Below are positions 7,414 to 16,007 of a stretch of DNA of 32,487 nucleotides, one piece after another. Origin of the DNA: Nitrospirae bacterium YQR-1 (GTDB lineage: Bacteria; Nitrospirota; Thermodesulfovibrionia; Thermodesulfovibrionales; Magnetobacteriaceae); contig JAMOBJ010000029.1 of assembly GCA_039908095.1 (NCBI GenBank), positions 1 through 32,487 on the forward strand, in the 5' to 3' direction. Both the position numbers and the translations under genes were made by a program. The notes under the pieces were generated by a model. The model saw only the letters and a program-made list of their open reading frames with translations. It did no database searches and was not told the origin of the DNA. The number at the start of each line of letters is the position of its first letter. Position 1 is the first letter of the stretch.

Positions 7414-7847
7414 TGCCGGCCTCTTTTAGGCAGTAGTACAGTTTCAAACCAGTAACGGAATGTTATCGACAGAGTGCTGAGTAACTGCGAAAAAACATTG
7501 GGTTTTTTTATATATGAGTTGACACCCAAAAGGTAACATTTTTCAACATCCTCAGCAGCATTTGATGTGGTCATAACAATTATGGGTATTTGGGAATATT
7601 GTTTGTCATTTTTTAAATCGCTAAGTACCTCAAAGCCATCTTTTTTAGGCATATTCAAATCCAAAAATATCAAATCAGGGAGAGTTGTAACTGAAAGATG
7701 CCGAGGAAGTTCTTCACTGTCTGAAATCCAATCAATCTCCGCAGGTATCTCTATCTTTTTTAACGCATCACGAAAAAGCAGATAATCATCCTCATCATCA
7801 TCAACAAGCAATATGTTAAAAGGAGTTACATTACTATTTTCACTCAT
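7410..7847 (-). CDS. Single-domain CheY/Rcp1-like response regulator
   Basis: The start is set at the ATG at 7847 (MSENSNVTPF) because AAGGA lies nine bases upstream; an in-frame ATG at 7877 would overlap the kinase gene further. The 145-residue protein is a lone receiver: NILLVDDDEDDYLLF holds the acidic pocket, LIFLDLNMPKKDG the phospho-acceptor Asp, IIVMTTS the switch Thr/Ser, and YIKKP the conserved Lys. The DDDEDD start, the LDLNMPKKDG block and the YWFETVLLP end are typical of Rcp1-type regulators paired with phytochrome-like kinases. It overlaps the kinase gene by eight bases and the cyclase gene by four, so the three are one coupled unit. With no output domain it probably works by protein contact or as a phosphate sink. 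Confidence 0.9.
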   Translation of the reverse strand: MSENSNVTPFNILLVDDDEDDYLLFRDALKKIEIPAEIDWISDSEELPRHLSVTTLPDLIFLDLNMPKKDGFEVLSDLKNDKQYSQIPIIVMTTSNAAEDVEKCYLLGVNSYIKKPNVFSQLLSTLSITFRYWFETVLLPKRGRQ

Positions 7848-10800
7848 CCTCAGTGTCCTTTTTTTCAGGATTTTCATGTATTATTGGCAGCCTTATGGAA
7901 AACACCGTCCCCTCACCCAGCACACTGTCAACTGAGATGGTGCCACCATGCCGTTGCACTATTTTTTCACATATGGCAAGCCCCATGCCTGTTCCCTCAT
8001 ATTGGCTCTTTGTGTGAAGCCTCTGAAATGGTTTAAATATCTTATCCACGTACTTCATATCAAACCCCGCTCCATTGTCCTCAACACTTAAATTACAAAA
8101 TCCTCCTGTCTTTCCTGTACAACGTATTTTTACTACAGGCGGGACGCCCTCACGGAGAAACTTCAACCCATTGGCTATCAGATTCATAAATAATTGCTGC
8201 ATTTGAAAACGGTCGGCATCTATTACACAAAGCTGCTTGGCCTCAATTGAGCCTTTGCTTCTTAGAAGCCTTACCTCAAGGTCTGCTTCAATCTCTTTTA
8301 TAATAGCATTCAGGTCAGTTGGAGCGAATGGTTTTGCACGTGTTGTTATGCGTGAGAAGTTTAACAGATCATCTATAAGCCGCTGCATTCTCTCCGCCGC
8401 AGACTGCATTCTGTTTAGGTAATCTGTGCCGTCACCGGTGAGTGACCCGGCAGCCAGCTCCCTTAATCTCTCCCCAAAGGCCACTATTTTCCTGAGTGGT
8501 TCCTGAAGATCATGAGATGCAACATTAGCAAAGTCCTGAAGGTCCTGATTGCTTCGCTTTAGCTCGGATGCATAGCGTGTAACGGAATCTTTCATCTCCA
8601 CTATTTCCGTAATATCTGAAATCAGGGCAAAAGCCCCTGTAACCACTCCAGTTGCATCCTTTACCGGTGTTGCGTTTACTCTCGTATGAATTTTTGTGCC
8701 ATCAGTTGCCTTGAGAGTTAAATTTGCAGCTACTCCATTGCCGCTCATCAGTTCCTTAAGTACCTCGATAAAATGCTCCCGCTCATCTTTATCAATGAAA
8801 TGGAATATCCCCTTTTCCCGTATCTCGTTAAGTGTTGACTTAACCATCGAGCAGGTCGAATCATTTGTCCAAACAACACGCATTGCTTTGTTTATCTCTA
8901 TAAATCCCTCTGATGTGCTGTTTATTATGTTTAAGTACTTCTCCTCAGATTTTCTGAGTGCCTCCTCAACTCTCTTATGTTCCGTTGTGTCTATGCCCAT
9001 ACCGGCAAGTAGTCTGCGTCCTGTGATGTCTTTATATGGAAATTTAATAATAAGCCACTGGTGAACACCATCTGCTTCAGGAATGTTTTCCATAGTATCA
9101 ATGGTCTTCTCCACGGCTATGGCCATAGAATCGTGGGCTCTCATAGCTACAGCCGTATCTGATGGGAATATATCAAAATCAGTCTTACCTATCAGCTCAT
9201 TTTCTGCGTGATTAGTTACCCTGTTAAACTTATCGTTAACAAAGACATATTTTCCATCCTCGTCCTTTATAAAAGCCATCATAGGACTTTTACTCATAAA
9301 GCTCTGAAATAGCGCCTGGCTTAATTCAAGATTCTTCTCAGTCTTTTTTCGTTCCATAATTCCTGCAAGGGTGTTTGCAATTGCAGTCAGAAATTCCACT
9401 TCCCTGTCATCACGCTTATGCCCTTCCTTAACGTACAGGTTAATCACACCCATAACGGTTTTATCACTGGCAATTATTGGTACGCAGTAGTGCCCGTGAG
9501 GGGTAATCCCGTCAAATGTTACGTCATGCCTGTCATCCAGTCTGTCGGTAAAAACAACTTCTTTTGACACTGCTGCACGTCCGCATATGCATGTGCCAAA
9601 GGGCAGCCACTTACAAAGAGTTAGGATTTCATGAGAAAGCCCCCTGTTAGCTTTCATTGAGAGCATTTCTGAGCCATTTTCTGTTAAGAAGATACAACCC
9701 TTTGATTCAAGAGCAAGCCATTTAATATCCAGTATAAGATCAATGACCTCCTCAAGTTGATTTTCAAAGGGAATTGATTCCATAGATATAGACAAAATAG
9801 CACTCGTTACACGCTGAATATCATAGTGTCTTCTGTTTTCCTCCTCTAAAAGTTTACGTTGTGTTATATCCTTTATAAAGGCAAAGAGGAGTTTCTCCTG
9901 AGGTAAGAAGTTTATACTAAGTTCAACATGAATAATGCTTCCATCCTTGCATCTGTGTGTAGTCTCAAAACCAGCTCCACCGGCTTCTAGTATTCTTGCA
10001 ATGCTATGTTTTAATCCCTCAATAGTTTTTGTTGGCTCTATATCCAATATACTCATTTGCAGCAACTCATGCTTTTCGTACTTCATAATACGACAAAATG
10101 CGTCATTTACATCTACAAATTTCCCATCCATATCTGTCAATGAAAAACCATCCAGTGATGTGCTGAGAATTGCTTTACTCCGCTCTTCCAGACGTACCCT
10201 CTGTGTTATATCCCTTATAAAGGCAAAGAGAATTTTCTCCTGGGGTAAAATATTTATGCTGGCCTCAACAAATATTGTGGAGCCGTCCTTATTTTTGAGC
10301 TTACCATCTAAACGGCCGCCACCCTTTTTAATTATTTCTGAGATATCTTGCTTTACATCATCTTGTGTTTTTAATATTTCTATGTCTGATACAAACATTT
10401 TCAACAATTCTTCTCTCTCATACCCTGTCATTTTACAGTAAGCATCATTTACAAAAGTAAAACTGCCATACATATCCGTCATTACAAACCCATCAAGTGA
10501 TGTACTCAGAATTGCCTTGCTTTGCTCCTCAGCACGTCTCCTTTCGAGTATTTCCATTGAGAGTCTCTCATTAGCCAGTTTTAATTCCAGAGTTCTTCTT
10601 TCCACCTTTGTCTCAAGCTCTTCTTTTGCACGTTTGATTTCCTCTTCATATAGCTTACGTCTTGTTATCTCCCTCGTCATGACTACAGTCATGGGCTGAC
10701 CCCTGAATTCCATAAGATTAATACCAACTTCCATTGGAAAAGTGCTTCCATCTTTACGTCTGCCGGATATTTCCAACATTTTTACTTTATGCTCTGTGGT

Positions 10801-12081
10801 GCTGAGTGTATCATGTATTTTTTTATATTGATCAGAGAGAAGAAGCATAAAGTTCTGTCCCAGAGCTTCATGTGCACTGTAACCAAATATATGCTCTGCT
10901 GAATTATTAAATACGCTAATTGTCTTATTTTCATCTATAGCTATAATTCCATCAGGAACATTTTCCAATATAGCCCTTATGCTGTTTTCACTGTTTTGCA
11001 GCTCCTGTGATTTTTCAAGCAATGCGTTTCTTGAAAATATAATTTCCTCGAAAAGTCTCTTAAACCTCAGTTCCAGCAGTGTTAGATGATCAGCAATACT
11101 GCTGTCCTTGTCTAAAGTCAGACCGGCCTCTTCTGAAAATTTTATAATCCCACGATTAAGGCGTATAATCTTTTTCACTACAAAGATCATTATGGTTATG
11201 AAGGAAAGTATCATGAAAGAAGCAGCCAACGTGCTTAGTAACAGGCTCTTTCGCCGGATGTCTTCGCTTAACTTATCAACATCTGCATTAGATATTAAAG
11301 AAGCAAACATTATCGCAGTATCTGCATCTCCATAATCTAAAAAGGATTTCCCCACAAAAGTAAAATTATCTTTCAAACTTTCAAGCGTCGATCCCTGTGG
11401 TAAACTATTTGGTTTATTAGTAGCTAAAATTTTCATATACTTTCCGGAAGCAAGGGCTACGGAGCTTTGCCCAACGGTTCCAAAAACTTCCTCAAGCAAG
11501 TCGGAATTTATATTATGGGCTATCATTATTGTGGCTATAGTGTTTCCGCTGCTGTTTTTGACCACCTCAGAGGCCAGTATTAAAAGCTCTCCGTCAATAA
11601 CAGTTTGAAAAGTTTGGTTGTAAGTCATTTGCATTAGTGCGGCGGATGGTTTCAAAAGGCTTTGCCTAGGCGGGTCTGTGTTGTTTTGAAACAGCTCCCT
11701 TAAATTTCCCTCAGCATCAAACAACAGTGCATAGTCGAAATGTGGGAATATTCTTAGTACCGATGCCGGAGGCATCCAGGGAGGTGTGTCTTTCATGACA
11801 ACCGGCTTTGTGGGACTGTCCCATTTTACTTTAGTAACATAGCTTATAACGTTTGGATGCGTTGCAAAAAGTTTGACATACTGATGGTAGCCAAGGTAAT
11901 ACTTGTCAAAAACACGCCTGTTTTCAGTTGCCTGCATGGCAAGCCTGTCGGTTAGTTGGGCATGCAGCAGTTCTCTGAGGTTTTTATCAAGGATATAGCC
12001 GCTTACGGCACTTACGGCAAGGCCAACCAGCACCGTAATAAAAGCCATCTTTAAAGTCAGAGATATGCGGCCTAGATTCAT
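7840..12081 (-). CDS. Membrane multi-PAS/GAF sensor histidine kinase (1413 residues)
   Basis: Two membrane spans (about 11-30 and 279-302) bracket a sensor region of some 245 residues outside the cytoplasm. Then come PAS (about 366-475), a charged coiled coil (476-518), two near-duplicate PAS domains (519-632 and 633-748), a GAF domain (about 755-912), two further PAS domains (about 920-1036 and 1046-1162), a HisKA domain with phospho-acceptor H1190 (ASHDLQEPLRK) and a HATPase with N box N1300/N1304, G1 VEDNGAGFD and G2 GTGMGLAI (1363-1370). No receiver is fused; the CheY-like and cyclase receivers follow in the same transcript. The SHDLQEPLRK H box is typical of kinases that use Rcp1-like partners. 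The ATG at 12081 lacks a clear ribosome site. Signals cannot be named. Confidence 0.92.
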   Translation of the reverse strand: MNLGRISLTLKMAFITVLVGLAVSAVSGYILDKNLRELLHAQLTDRLAMQATENRRVFDKYYLGYHQYVKLFATHPNVISYVTKVKWDSPTKPVVMKDTPPWMPPASVLRIFPHFDYALLFDAEGNLRELFQNNTDPPRQSLLKPSAALMQMTYNQTFQTVIDGELLILASEVVKNSSGNTIATIMIAHNINSDLLEEVFGTVGQSSVALASGKYMKILATNKPNSLPQGSTLESLKDNFTFVGKSFLDYGDADTAIMFASLISNADVDKLSEDIRRKSLLLSTLAASFMILSFITIMIFVVKKIIRLNRGIIKFSEEAGLTLDKDSSIADHLTLLELRFKRLFEEIIFSRNALLEKSQELQNSENSIRAILENVPDGIIAIDENKTISVFNNSAEHIFGYSAHEALGQNFMLLLSDQYKKIHDTLSTTEHKVKMLEISGRRKDGSTFPMEVGINLMEFRGQPMTVVMTREITRRKLYEEEIKRAKEELETKVERRTLELKLANERLSMEILERRRAEEQSKAILSTSLDGFVMTDMYGSFTFVNDAYCKMTGYEREELLKMFVSDIEILKTQDDVKQDISEIIKKGGGRLDGKLKNKDGSTIFVEASINILPQEKILFAFIRDITQRVRLEERSKAILSTSLDGFSLTDMDGKFVDVNDAFCRIMKYEKHELLQMSILDIEPTKTIEGLKHSIARILEAGGAGFETTHRCKDGSIIHVELSINFLPQEKLLFAFIKDITQRKLLEEENRRHYDIQRVTSAILSISMESIPFENQLEEVIDLILDIKWLALESKGCIFLTENGSEMLSMKANRGLSHEILTLCKWLPFGTCICGRAAVSKEVVFTDRLDDRHDVTFDGITPHGHYCVPIIASDKTVMGVINLYVKEGHKRDDREVEFLTAIANTLAGIMERKKTEKNLELSQALFQSFMSKSPMMAFIKDEDGKYVFVNDKFNRVTNHAENELIGKTDFDIFPSDTAVAMRAHDSMAIAVEKTIDTMENIPEADGVHQWLIIKFPYKDITGRRLLAGMGIDTTEHKRVEEALRKSEEKYLNIINSTSEGFIEINKAMRVVWTNDSTCSMVKSTLNEIREKGIFHFIDKDEREHFIEVLKELMSGNGVAANLTLKATDGTKIHTRVNATPVKDATGVVTGAFALISDITEIVEMKDSVTRYASELKRSNQDLQDFANVASHDLQEPLRKIVAFGERLRELAAGSLTGDGTDYLNRMQSAAERMQRLIDDLLNFSRITTRAKPFAPTDLNAIIKEIEADLEVRLLRSKGSIEAKQLCVIDADRFQMQQLFMNLIANGLKFLREGVPPVVKIRCTGKTGGFCNLSVEDNGAGFDMKYVDKIFKPFQRLHTKSQYEGTGMGLAICEKIVQRHGGTISVDSVLGEGTVFSIRLPIIHENPEKKDTEDE

Positions 12082-12132
12082 TTAAAGATACTCATAACAA
12101 CCCTTGAGTGACTATATCGTAGGGGGCTTTCC

Positions 12133-12231
12133 ATTTCCCCTCCCTTAACGGAAGGGGCCGGGGGAGGATGTTTGTAAAAAATCTACCCCCCCACCCTAAC
12201 CCTCCCCCGCAAGGTGAGAGGGAACATTTAT
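12133..12231. repeat. GC-rich imperfect inverted repeat
   Basis: A run beginning TTTCCCCTCCCTTAACGG and continuing through GGGGGAGG is followed by an AT-rich centre and a C-rich right half with CACCCTAACCCTCCCCC. The two halves pair imperfectly. The same CCCTTAACC flavour appears at 20979-21001, so this is probably a dispersed palindromic family. The boundaries are approximate. Confidence 0.45.
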
Positions 12232-12324
12232 AGGCTAAGAGTTTTATCTGATCCCTTAACATGATTCTACCCTGTTGGAGCGATCTTGCAGAGTGCTCCA
12301 GTGGAGGTGAAAATCAATAAAAAA

Positions 12325-12403
12325 CTGGATTCCTGCTTTCGCAGGAATGAAAAAAAGGAACATAGCCCTTCTCTGTCATTGCCGCCTACAAGCGGGAATC
12401 CAG
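12325..12403. repeat. Bipartite palindromic element, compact copy
   Basis: The left palindrome at 12329-12348 has arms ATTCCTGC and GCAGGAAT and loop TTTC. The right palindrome at 12378-12399 has arms ATTGCCGC and GCGGGAAT (one mismatch) and a 6-base loop. Both have the same sizes, order and CTGG/CCAG borders as the pair flanking the array at 1968-2600. The 29-base linker contains one degenerate version of the 21-bp unit (GGAATGAAAAAAAGGAAC) and the segment CTCTGTCATT shared with the other copy. Confidence 0.85.
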
Positions 12404-12423
12404 CCCTTTTCCTTTTAAGTTTA

Positions 12424-13440
12424 TTAGTTAGGTTCACCTGTAAGCTCATTGCCGTCAAATTTCCAGCCTGCTTTTCTTAACTCAGTTGAAGGCACTATGT
12501 AATAACTCTTATCTATCTTATCAAGGTTTTTCATAATGTAGTCGGCCAGTTTGCCGGCTTTTTCATTAATAAGGCCGGGGGCATCCCACACTGTTATGTT
12601 AAAAGTACGGTATATGTGATACTTACCGCTGACTAATGCAGCGTTATCGTAAGGGGAAAACCCGTCTATAGAGAGTGCCTTGAGCATAGATTTTTTGTTG
12701 TGGTGGTCAACCATCCAGAGTGTTTCATACCCGACGGCTCCTTTTACTGAAGATACCTGTGTAAGCATATCTGCGATAGAGCCGACATCCATTGCCCTGG
12801 GGCTGAATAAATCCTCGGTAGCGAGAATTAAGCACCAGTGGCCGGGGCGGTTTTTACAGTGGAGTCTTATGACAGGCTTTATCTCCGCATCCTGTGCTTT
12901 TTTGTCTTTTAACTGAGACCACTTATCCACCTTACCCCTGAAAATATTTCTTAACTCTTCAGATGTGATGTTTTCAACAGGATTTTCCTTGTTAACCAGG
13001 ATAGCCAGTGAGCCTATGCCCAGGTTTAAGTATTTGAGGCCCGGCAGCCGGTCTATCTCACCCGGAGGGCAGCACATACCGGAGATATCAACGGTTTTTT
13101 TCGATACAGCCCCTGCAGCTATTCCACAGGTGCCTTCCTCTACAGCAATTTTGAGGCCGGTTTTCTTTTCGTACTCTCTTATTATCGGCAGTAGAGCAGG
13201 GTATATCTGCTGGTCAAGTGCCACGGCAATATCCGCCCCTTTTGCCCATGATTCATACTTTATGGGAGCTTTCATCCACTCATCAGACATCTTAAAAATC
13301 TTTTTTGAGTCAGAGAAAGGAGCACCCCTCAGAGGATCTTTGACCGGTTTCTCCGCTGCAGTTACAGGATAGTTTAAAAACATAGCGCATAAAAATATTA
13401 CCGCTAAAACACCGCCTGAGATATAAGCTATTTTCTTCAT
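12424..13440 (-). CDS. PstS-like periplasmic substrate-binding protein with several cysteines
   Basis: The ATG at 13440 is chosen because a near-perfect AAGGAGGA lies 5 bases upstream; an in-frame ATG 72 bases earlier has no such site. The product is 338 residues with a signal peptide (MKKIAYISGG, hydrophobic to about 23, cleavage near VTAAE). The body resembles PstS-like binding proteins: DIAVALDQQIYPALLPIIREYEK, an EEGTCGIAAGAV loop, VDISGM, LAILVNKENPVENITSEEL, IFRGKVDKWSQL and VKGAVGYETLW. The typical phosphate-loop residues of PstS are not evident. Instead there are C105, C123-C124, C195 and C203. No ABC permease or ATPase genes are adjacent, so the ligand and partner are unknown. It follows rimI after a 212-base gap and may have its own promoter. 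Confidence 0.78.
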   Translation of the reverse strand: MKKIAYISGGVLAVIFLCAMFLNYPVTAAEKPVKDPLRGAPFSDSKKIFKMSDEWMKAPIKYESWAKGADIAVALDQQIYPALLPIIREYEKKTGLKIAVEEGTCGIAAGAVSKKTVDISGMCCPPGEIDRLPGLKYLNLGIGSLAILVNKENPVENITSEELRNIFRGKVDKWSQLKDKKAQDAEIKPVIRLHCKNRPGHWCLILATEDLFSPRAMDVGSIADMLTQVSSVKGAVGYETLWMVDHHNKKSMLKALSIDGFSPYDNAALVSGKYHIYRTFNITVWDAPGLINEKAGKLADYIMKNLDKIDKSYYIVPSTELRKAGWKFDGNELTGEPN

Positions 13441-13652
13441 AAAATCCTCCTTGTTGATTTCTTTCGCTACACGAAAACTTCTATTTTCCGTGCTAATTAA
13501 TCCCGCCGCCAAACACTAAATAAACCACAGAGATTCGCTGGTACATTATAACAGTTTTATATAGAATTATTTTATAAAAATAAATAAAACAGTGGATGAA
13601 CTATTGCAGCAATGGAGAGAAGTTTTTCAGAGATGTATTATAAAGACAAGAG

Positions 13653-14126
13653 TTAAATCATAGCCTGATTTCTAATTTCCAGCATCATGACTATAGCATC
13701 CTCATCGGGTTTAATATAGTAGTCTTTTCTTGCGTAAAGAACTTCAAAGCCATGTTTTTTATAAAAATCCACAGCAGGGGTATTTGAATGCCTTGCCTCA
13801 AGGAATATCTTACCTGAGAAGTGGTGTTGTCTCAGAGTTAGTAAAAGAGTTTCAAAAAGAGCCGTGCCTATACCATTTCTTCTGAACTGTGGCAGCAGAG
13901 CAAGTTTGAGTATGTGGGCCTCATCAAGTATCTCCTGAGCACAGAGGTAGCCGGCAATCACACCATCGTGTAAAACCACAAAGTTTATCGAATAGTCGTT
14001 TTCCAGTTCATGCTTAAATGATCGTTGGGTCCATGGATATGGAAAAGAAATGTTCTCTATAGCACTGACTGCCTCAATATCGTCATAAACCATGGTGCGT
14101 ATATGTGTTTGAATTTTACCGGCCAT
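13653..14126 (-). CDS. rimI: RimI-type GNAT N-acetyltransferase
   Basis: A GNAT-fold protein of 157 residues from the ATG at 14126 (a GTG at 14150 is an alternative start giving 165). Visible motifs are IRTMVYDDIEAVSAIENISFP, with the Phe-Pro-x-Pro-Trp block of RimI proteins, VAGYLC-like strand 4, LALLPQFRRNGIG with the acetyl-CoA RxxGxG/A pyrophosphate loop (82-87), and FLEARHSNTPAVDFYKKHGF, which carries the conserved Glu/Arg and Tyr. RimI acetylates the N terminus of ribosomal protein S18 and is often coded beside tsaB, as here. The reading frame overlaps the tsaB stop by 11 bases, indicating coupling. Confidence 0.86.
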   Translation of the reverse strand: MAGKIQTHIRTMVYDDIEAVSAIENISFPYPWTQRSFKHELENDYSINFVVLHDGVIAGYLCAQEILDEAHILKLALLPQFRRNGIGTALFETLLLTLRQHHFSGKIFLEARHSNTPAVDFYKKHGFEVLYARKDYYIKPDEDAIVMMLEIRNQAMI

Positions 14127-14817
14127 CTGCCCTGCTCTGTCCTCCACCACCCTTTAAATACAGGGGTTTAAGCATCTCAGCGCTGATACCACCGCCGTAG
14201 TTCAGTTTTTTTAATCCGGCTGCGGCTACGGCGGCAGGTGAAATGTATTGGTGTTGAGTGCCGCAAAACAGGGCATTGTCTCCAAGCAGTTGTTGCAGCC
14301 TGTCCTTGTATTTTATTGAGCCGTCGCCTGTGAGGATTGTCCTGCCGTGTAGTTTTTCACATATCTCATCCAATTTATAAACACCACCTTGTACGATCTC
14401 TTTTAAATCACCATTGAGCTGTTGTGAAAATACGGCACCGTAGAGGTCATCTTTTCTTGCATCAAGTAATACACATACCGGATAGCCTGTATAAGGGAAA
14501 TTCAGTGCCAGCCCTTCAAATGTGGATATTGGAATAACCGGTTTAGTACTGACAAGCGCAAATCCTTTGACCGTATTGATTCCAACTCTTAAGCCTGTAA
14601 AAGAGCCCGGACCGGTTGTAACTACAAAGGCATCAACCGAGCCGACAGTGGTATCCGATTCCCGGAGGATATAGTCCAGAGCCGGCATAAGCCTCTCAGA
14701 ATGTGTTTTTTTATCGGGAACCAGGTTCACCCTCAAGTCAGCCAAAAGACCGCCTACGGAATCAAAGACGGCAACCCCACCGACCGTTGATGACGTATCA
14801 ATGCAAAGCAGCCTCAT
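14116..14817 (-). CDS. tsaB: tRNA N6-threonylcarbamoyladenosine biosynthesis protein TsaB
   Basis: The 233-residue product shows the ASKHA-fold signature of TsaB: LLCIDTSSTVGGVAVFD at the start, KTHSERLMPALDYIL, and VTTGPGSFTGLRVGINTVKGFAL. It is the dimerisation partner that lets TsaD install the t6A modification at position 37 of ANN-decoding tRNAs. The length is normal and the start at 14817 is the first residue of the conserved fold. It is the first gene of a minus-strand unit with rimI and is divergent from the gnnA-led operon, with about 220 bp between them that should hold both promoters. tsaD and tsaE are not in this window. Confidence 0.93.
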   Translation of the reverse strand: MRLLCIDTSSTVGGVAVFDSVGGLLADLRVNLVPDKKTHSERLMPALDYILRESDTTVGSVDAFVVTTGPGSFTGLRVGINTVKGFALVSTKPVIPISTFEGLALNFPYTGYPVCVLLDARKDDLYGAVFSQQLNGDLKEIVQGGVYKLDEICEKLHGRTILTGDGSIKYKDRLQQLLGDNALFCGTQHQYISPAAVAAAGLKKLNYGGGISAEMLKPLYLKGGGGQSRADGR

Positions 14818-15068
14818 GTCCCAATATCTTAATAACTTTAGAACAAAAACATCAAGCTATACTAACACCAAACACTTGCAATTTTACCACCCTTAGCTGT
14901 ACCATAGTGAGAGTCTTGCTTATTAACACAATTAAAGGAGCATAGTGGTTTTTATATATTATGATAGTCCAAACTCAGAGGAGTTTATAAAAAAAACCAC
15001 AAAAATCCGGCTTATATACCGGATAACAACGAGGGGGGGAGCTTACGAATAAAAATTCAAGGCTTAGA

Positions 15069-15986
15069 GTGGGAGTAATCGGCACAGGGTATTTCGGCAG
15101 ACACCATGCCCGCGTGCTTTCAAAACTTAAATACGCTCAACTTTCAGCCATATCAGATGTAGATTTAAGCGCTGCTTCAGAGCTCGGCAGGACTCTAAAT
15201 GTCAGGGTTTACGAAAATTACCGGCAGATATTAAAAGACGTTGATGCTGTGGTAATTGCCACCCCTACCGCCACTCATCACAAGATTGCCATGGAATGTA
15301 TGAGTGAGGGCAGACATGTGTTTGTAGAAAAACCAATTGCCGCAGACATAGGCGAGGCTGTGGAGATGATACAAATAGCACAAAACAAGGCGCTTGTGCT
15401 TCAAGTCGGGCATATTGAGAGATTTAATCCGGGCTTTAATGCACTCAGTAAATCTCTGGCCGGTGATACACCTGTGTTTATAGAGACCGAGCGCATATCG
15501 CCTGTGATACCAAGGGCGCTTAACGTGGATGTCACCCTTGATCTGATGATTCACGACATTGACATAGCATATGCAATAGCACAGTCTGAGGTCAAATCCG
15601 TAAGGGTATCAGGTGCTGCGGTGCTCTCTGAAAAAATAGACGTTGCAAGGGCATGGATTGAATTTGAAAACGGAGTGGGCGCCCTGCTTACATCAGACAG
15701 ACTATCTAAGGAAAAGCGCAGGACACTAAGAGTAACCGGCATGAATAATTTTCTCAGCCTTGATTACATAACACAGGAGCTGCTATGTTATGATTACAGG
15801 GGTAAGGTGGAAACAGCGGCCATAGCAGCCGGCAGCGAGCCGTTAAAAGAAGAACTTATGAGTTTCACAAACTCAGTGATAAATGCAATACCCCCGGTTG
15901 TATCGGGGCATGACGGGCAAAGGGCCCTTGGCCTTGCCCTGGAGATTAGCGCCGCTATAAGAGACTGTAGCAGAGGGAGAGCGTAG
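15069..15986 (+). CDS. gnnA: Gfo/Idh/MocA oxidoreductase, probable UDP-GlcNAc 3-dehydrogenase GnnA
   Basis: An NAD-binding Rossmann start (VGVIGTGYFGRHHARVL), IATPTATHH, the EKPIA motif (K88 from the GTG at 15069) and LMIHDIDI (H162) mark the Gfo/Idh/MocA family. The next genes are a sugar aminotransferase, lpxB and waaA. This is the context of gnnA-gnnB in Acidithiobacillus, where the pair turns UDP-GlcNAc into the 3-amino analogue for lipid A; the assignment rests on that context. The start is odd: the canonical MxxxRLRVGVIGTG beginning needs eight more residues, but the in-frame codon 3 bases after the GAGGGGGGAG ribosome site is ACG (15045). Translation may start at ACG 15045 or at GTG 15069. 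Confidence 0.8.
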   Translation: MGVIGTGYFGRHHARVLSKLKYAQLSAISDVDLSAASELGRTLNVRVYENYRQILKDVDAVVIATPTATHHKIAMECMSEGRHVFVEKPIAADIGEAVEMIQIAQNKALVLQVGHIERFNPGFNALSKSLAGDTPVFIETERISPVIPRALNVDVTLDLMIHDIDIAYAIAQSEVKSVRVSGAAVLSEKIDVARAWIEFENGVGALLTSDRLSKEKRRTLRVTGMNNFLSLDYITQELLCYDYRGKVETAAIAAGSEPLKEELMSFTNSVINAIPPVVSGHDGQRALGLALEISAAIRDCSRGRA

Positions 15987-16007
15987 GGCGAAATCATAAA
16001 AACTACT

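Larger units (their letters stand above)
12082..12423. other. Intergenic repeat cluster
   Basis: No gene is supported in this 342-bp gap. It holds a GC-rich palindromic stretch (12133-12231), a short stem GGAGC/GCTCC (12277-12281 with 12295-12299), and the compact bipartite palindrome element at 12325-12403. Confidence 0.7.
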
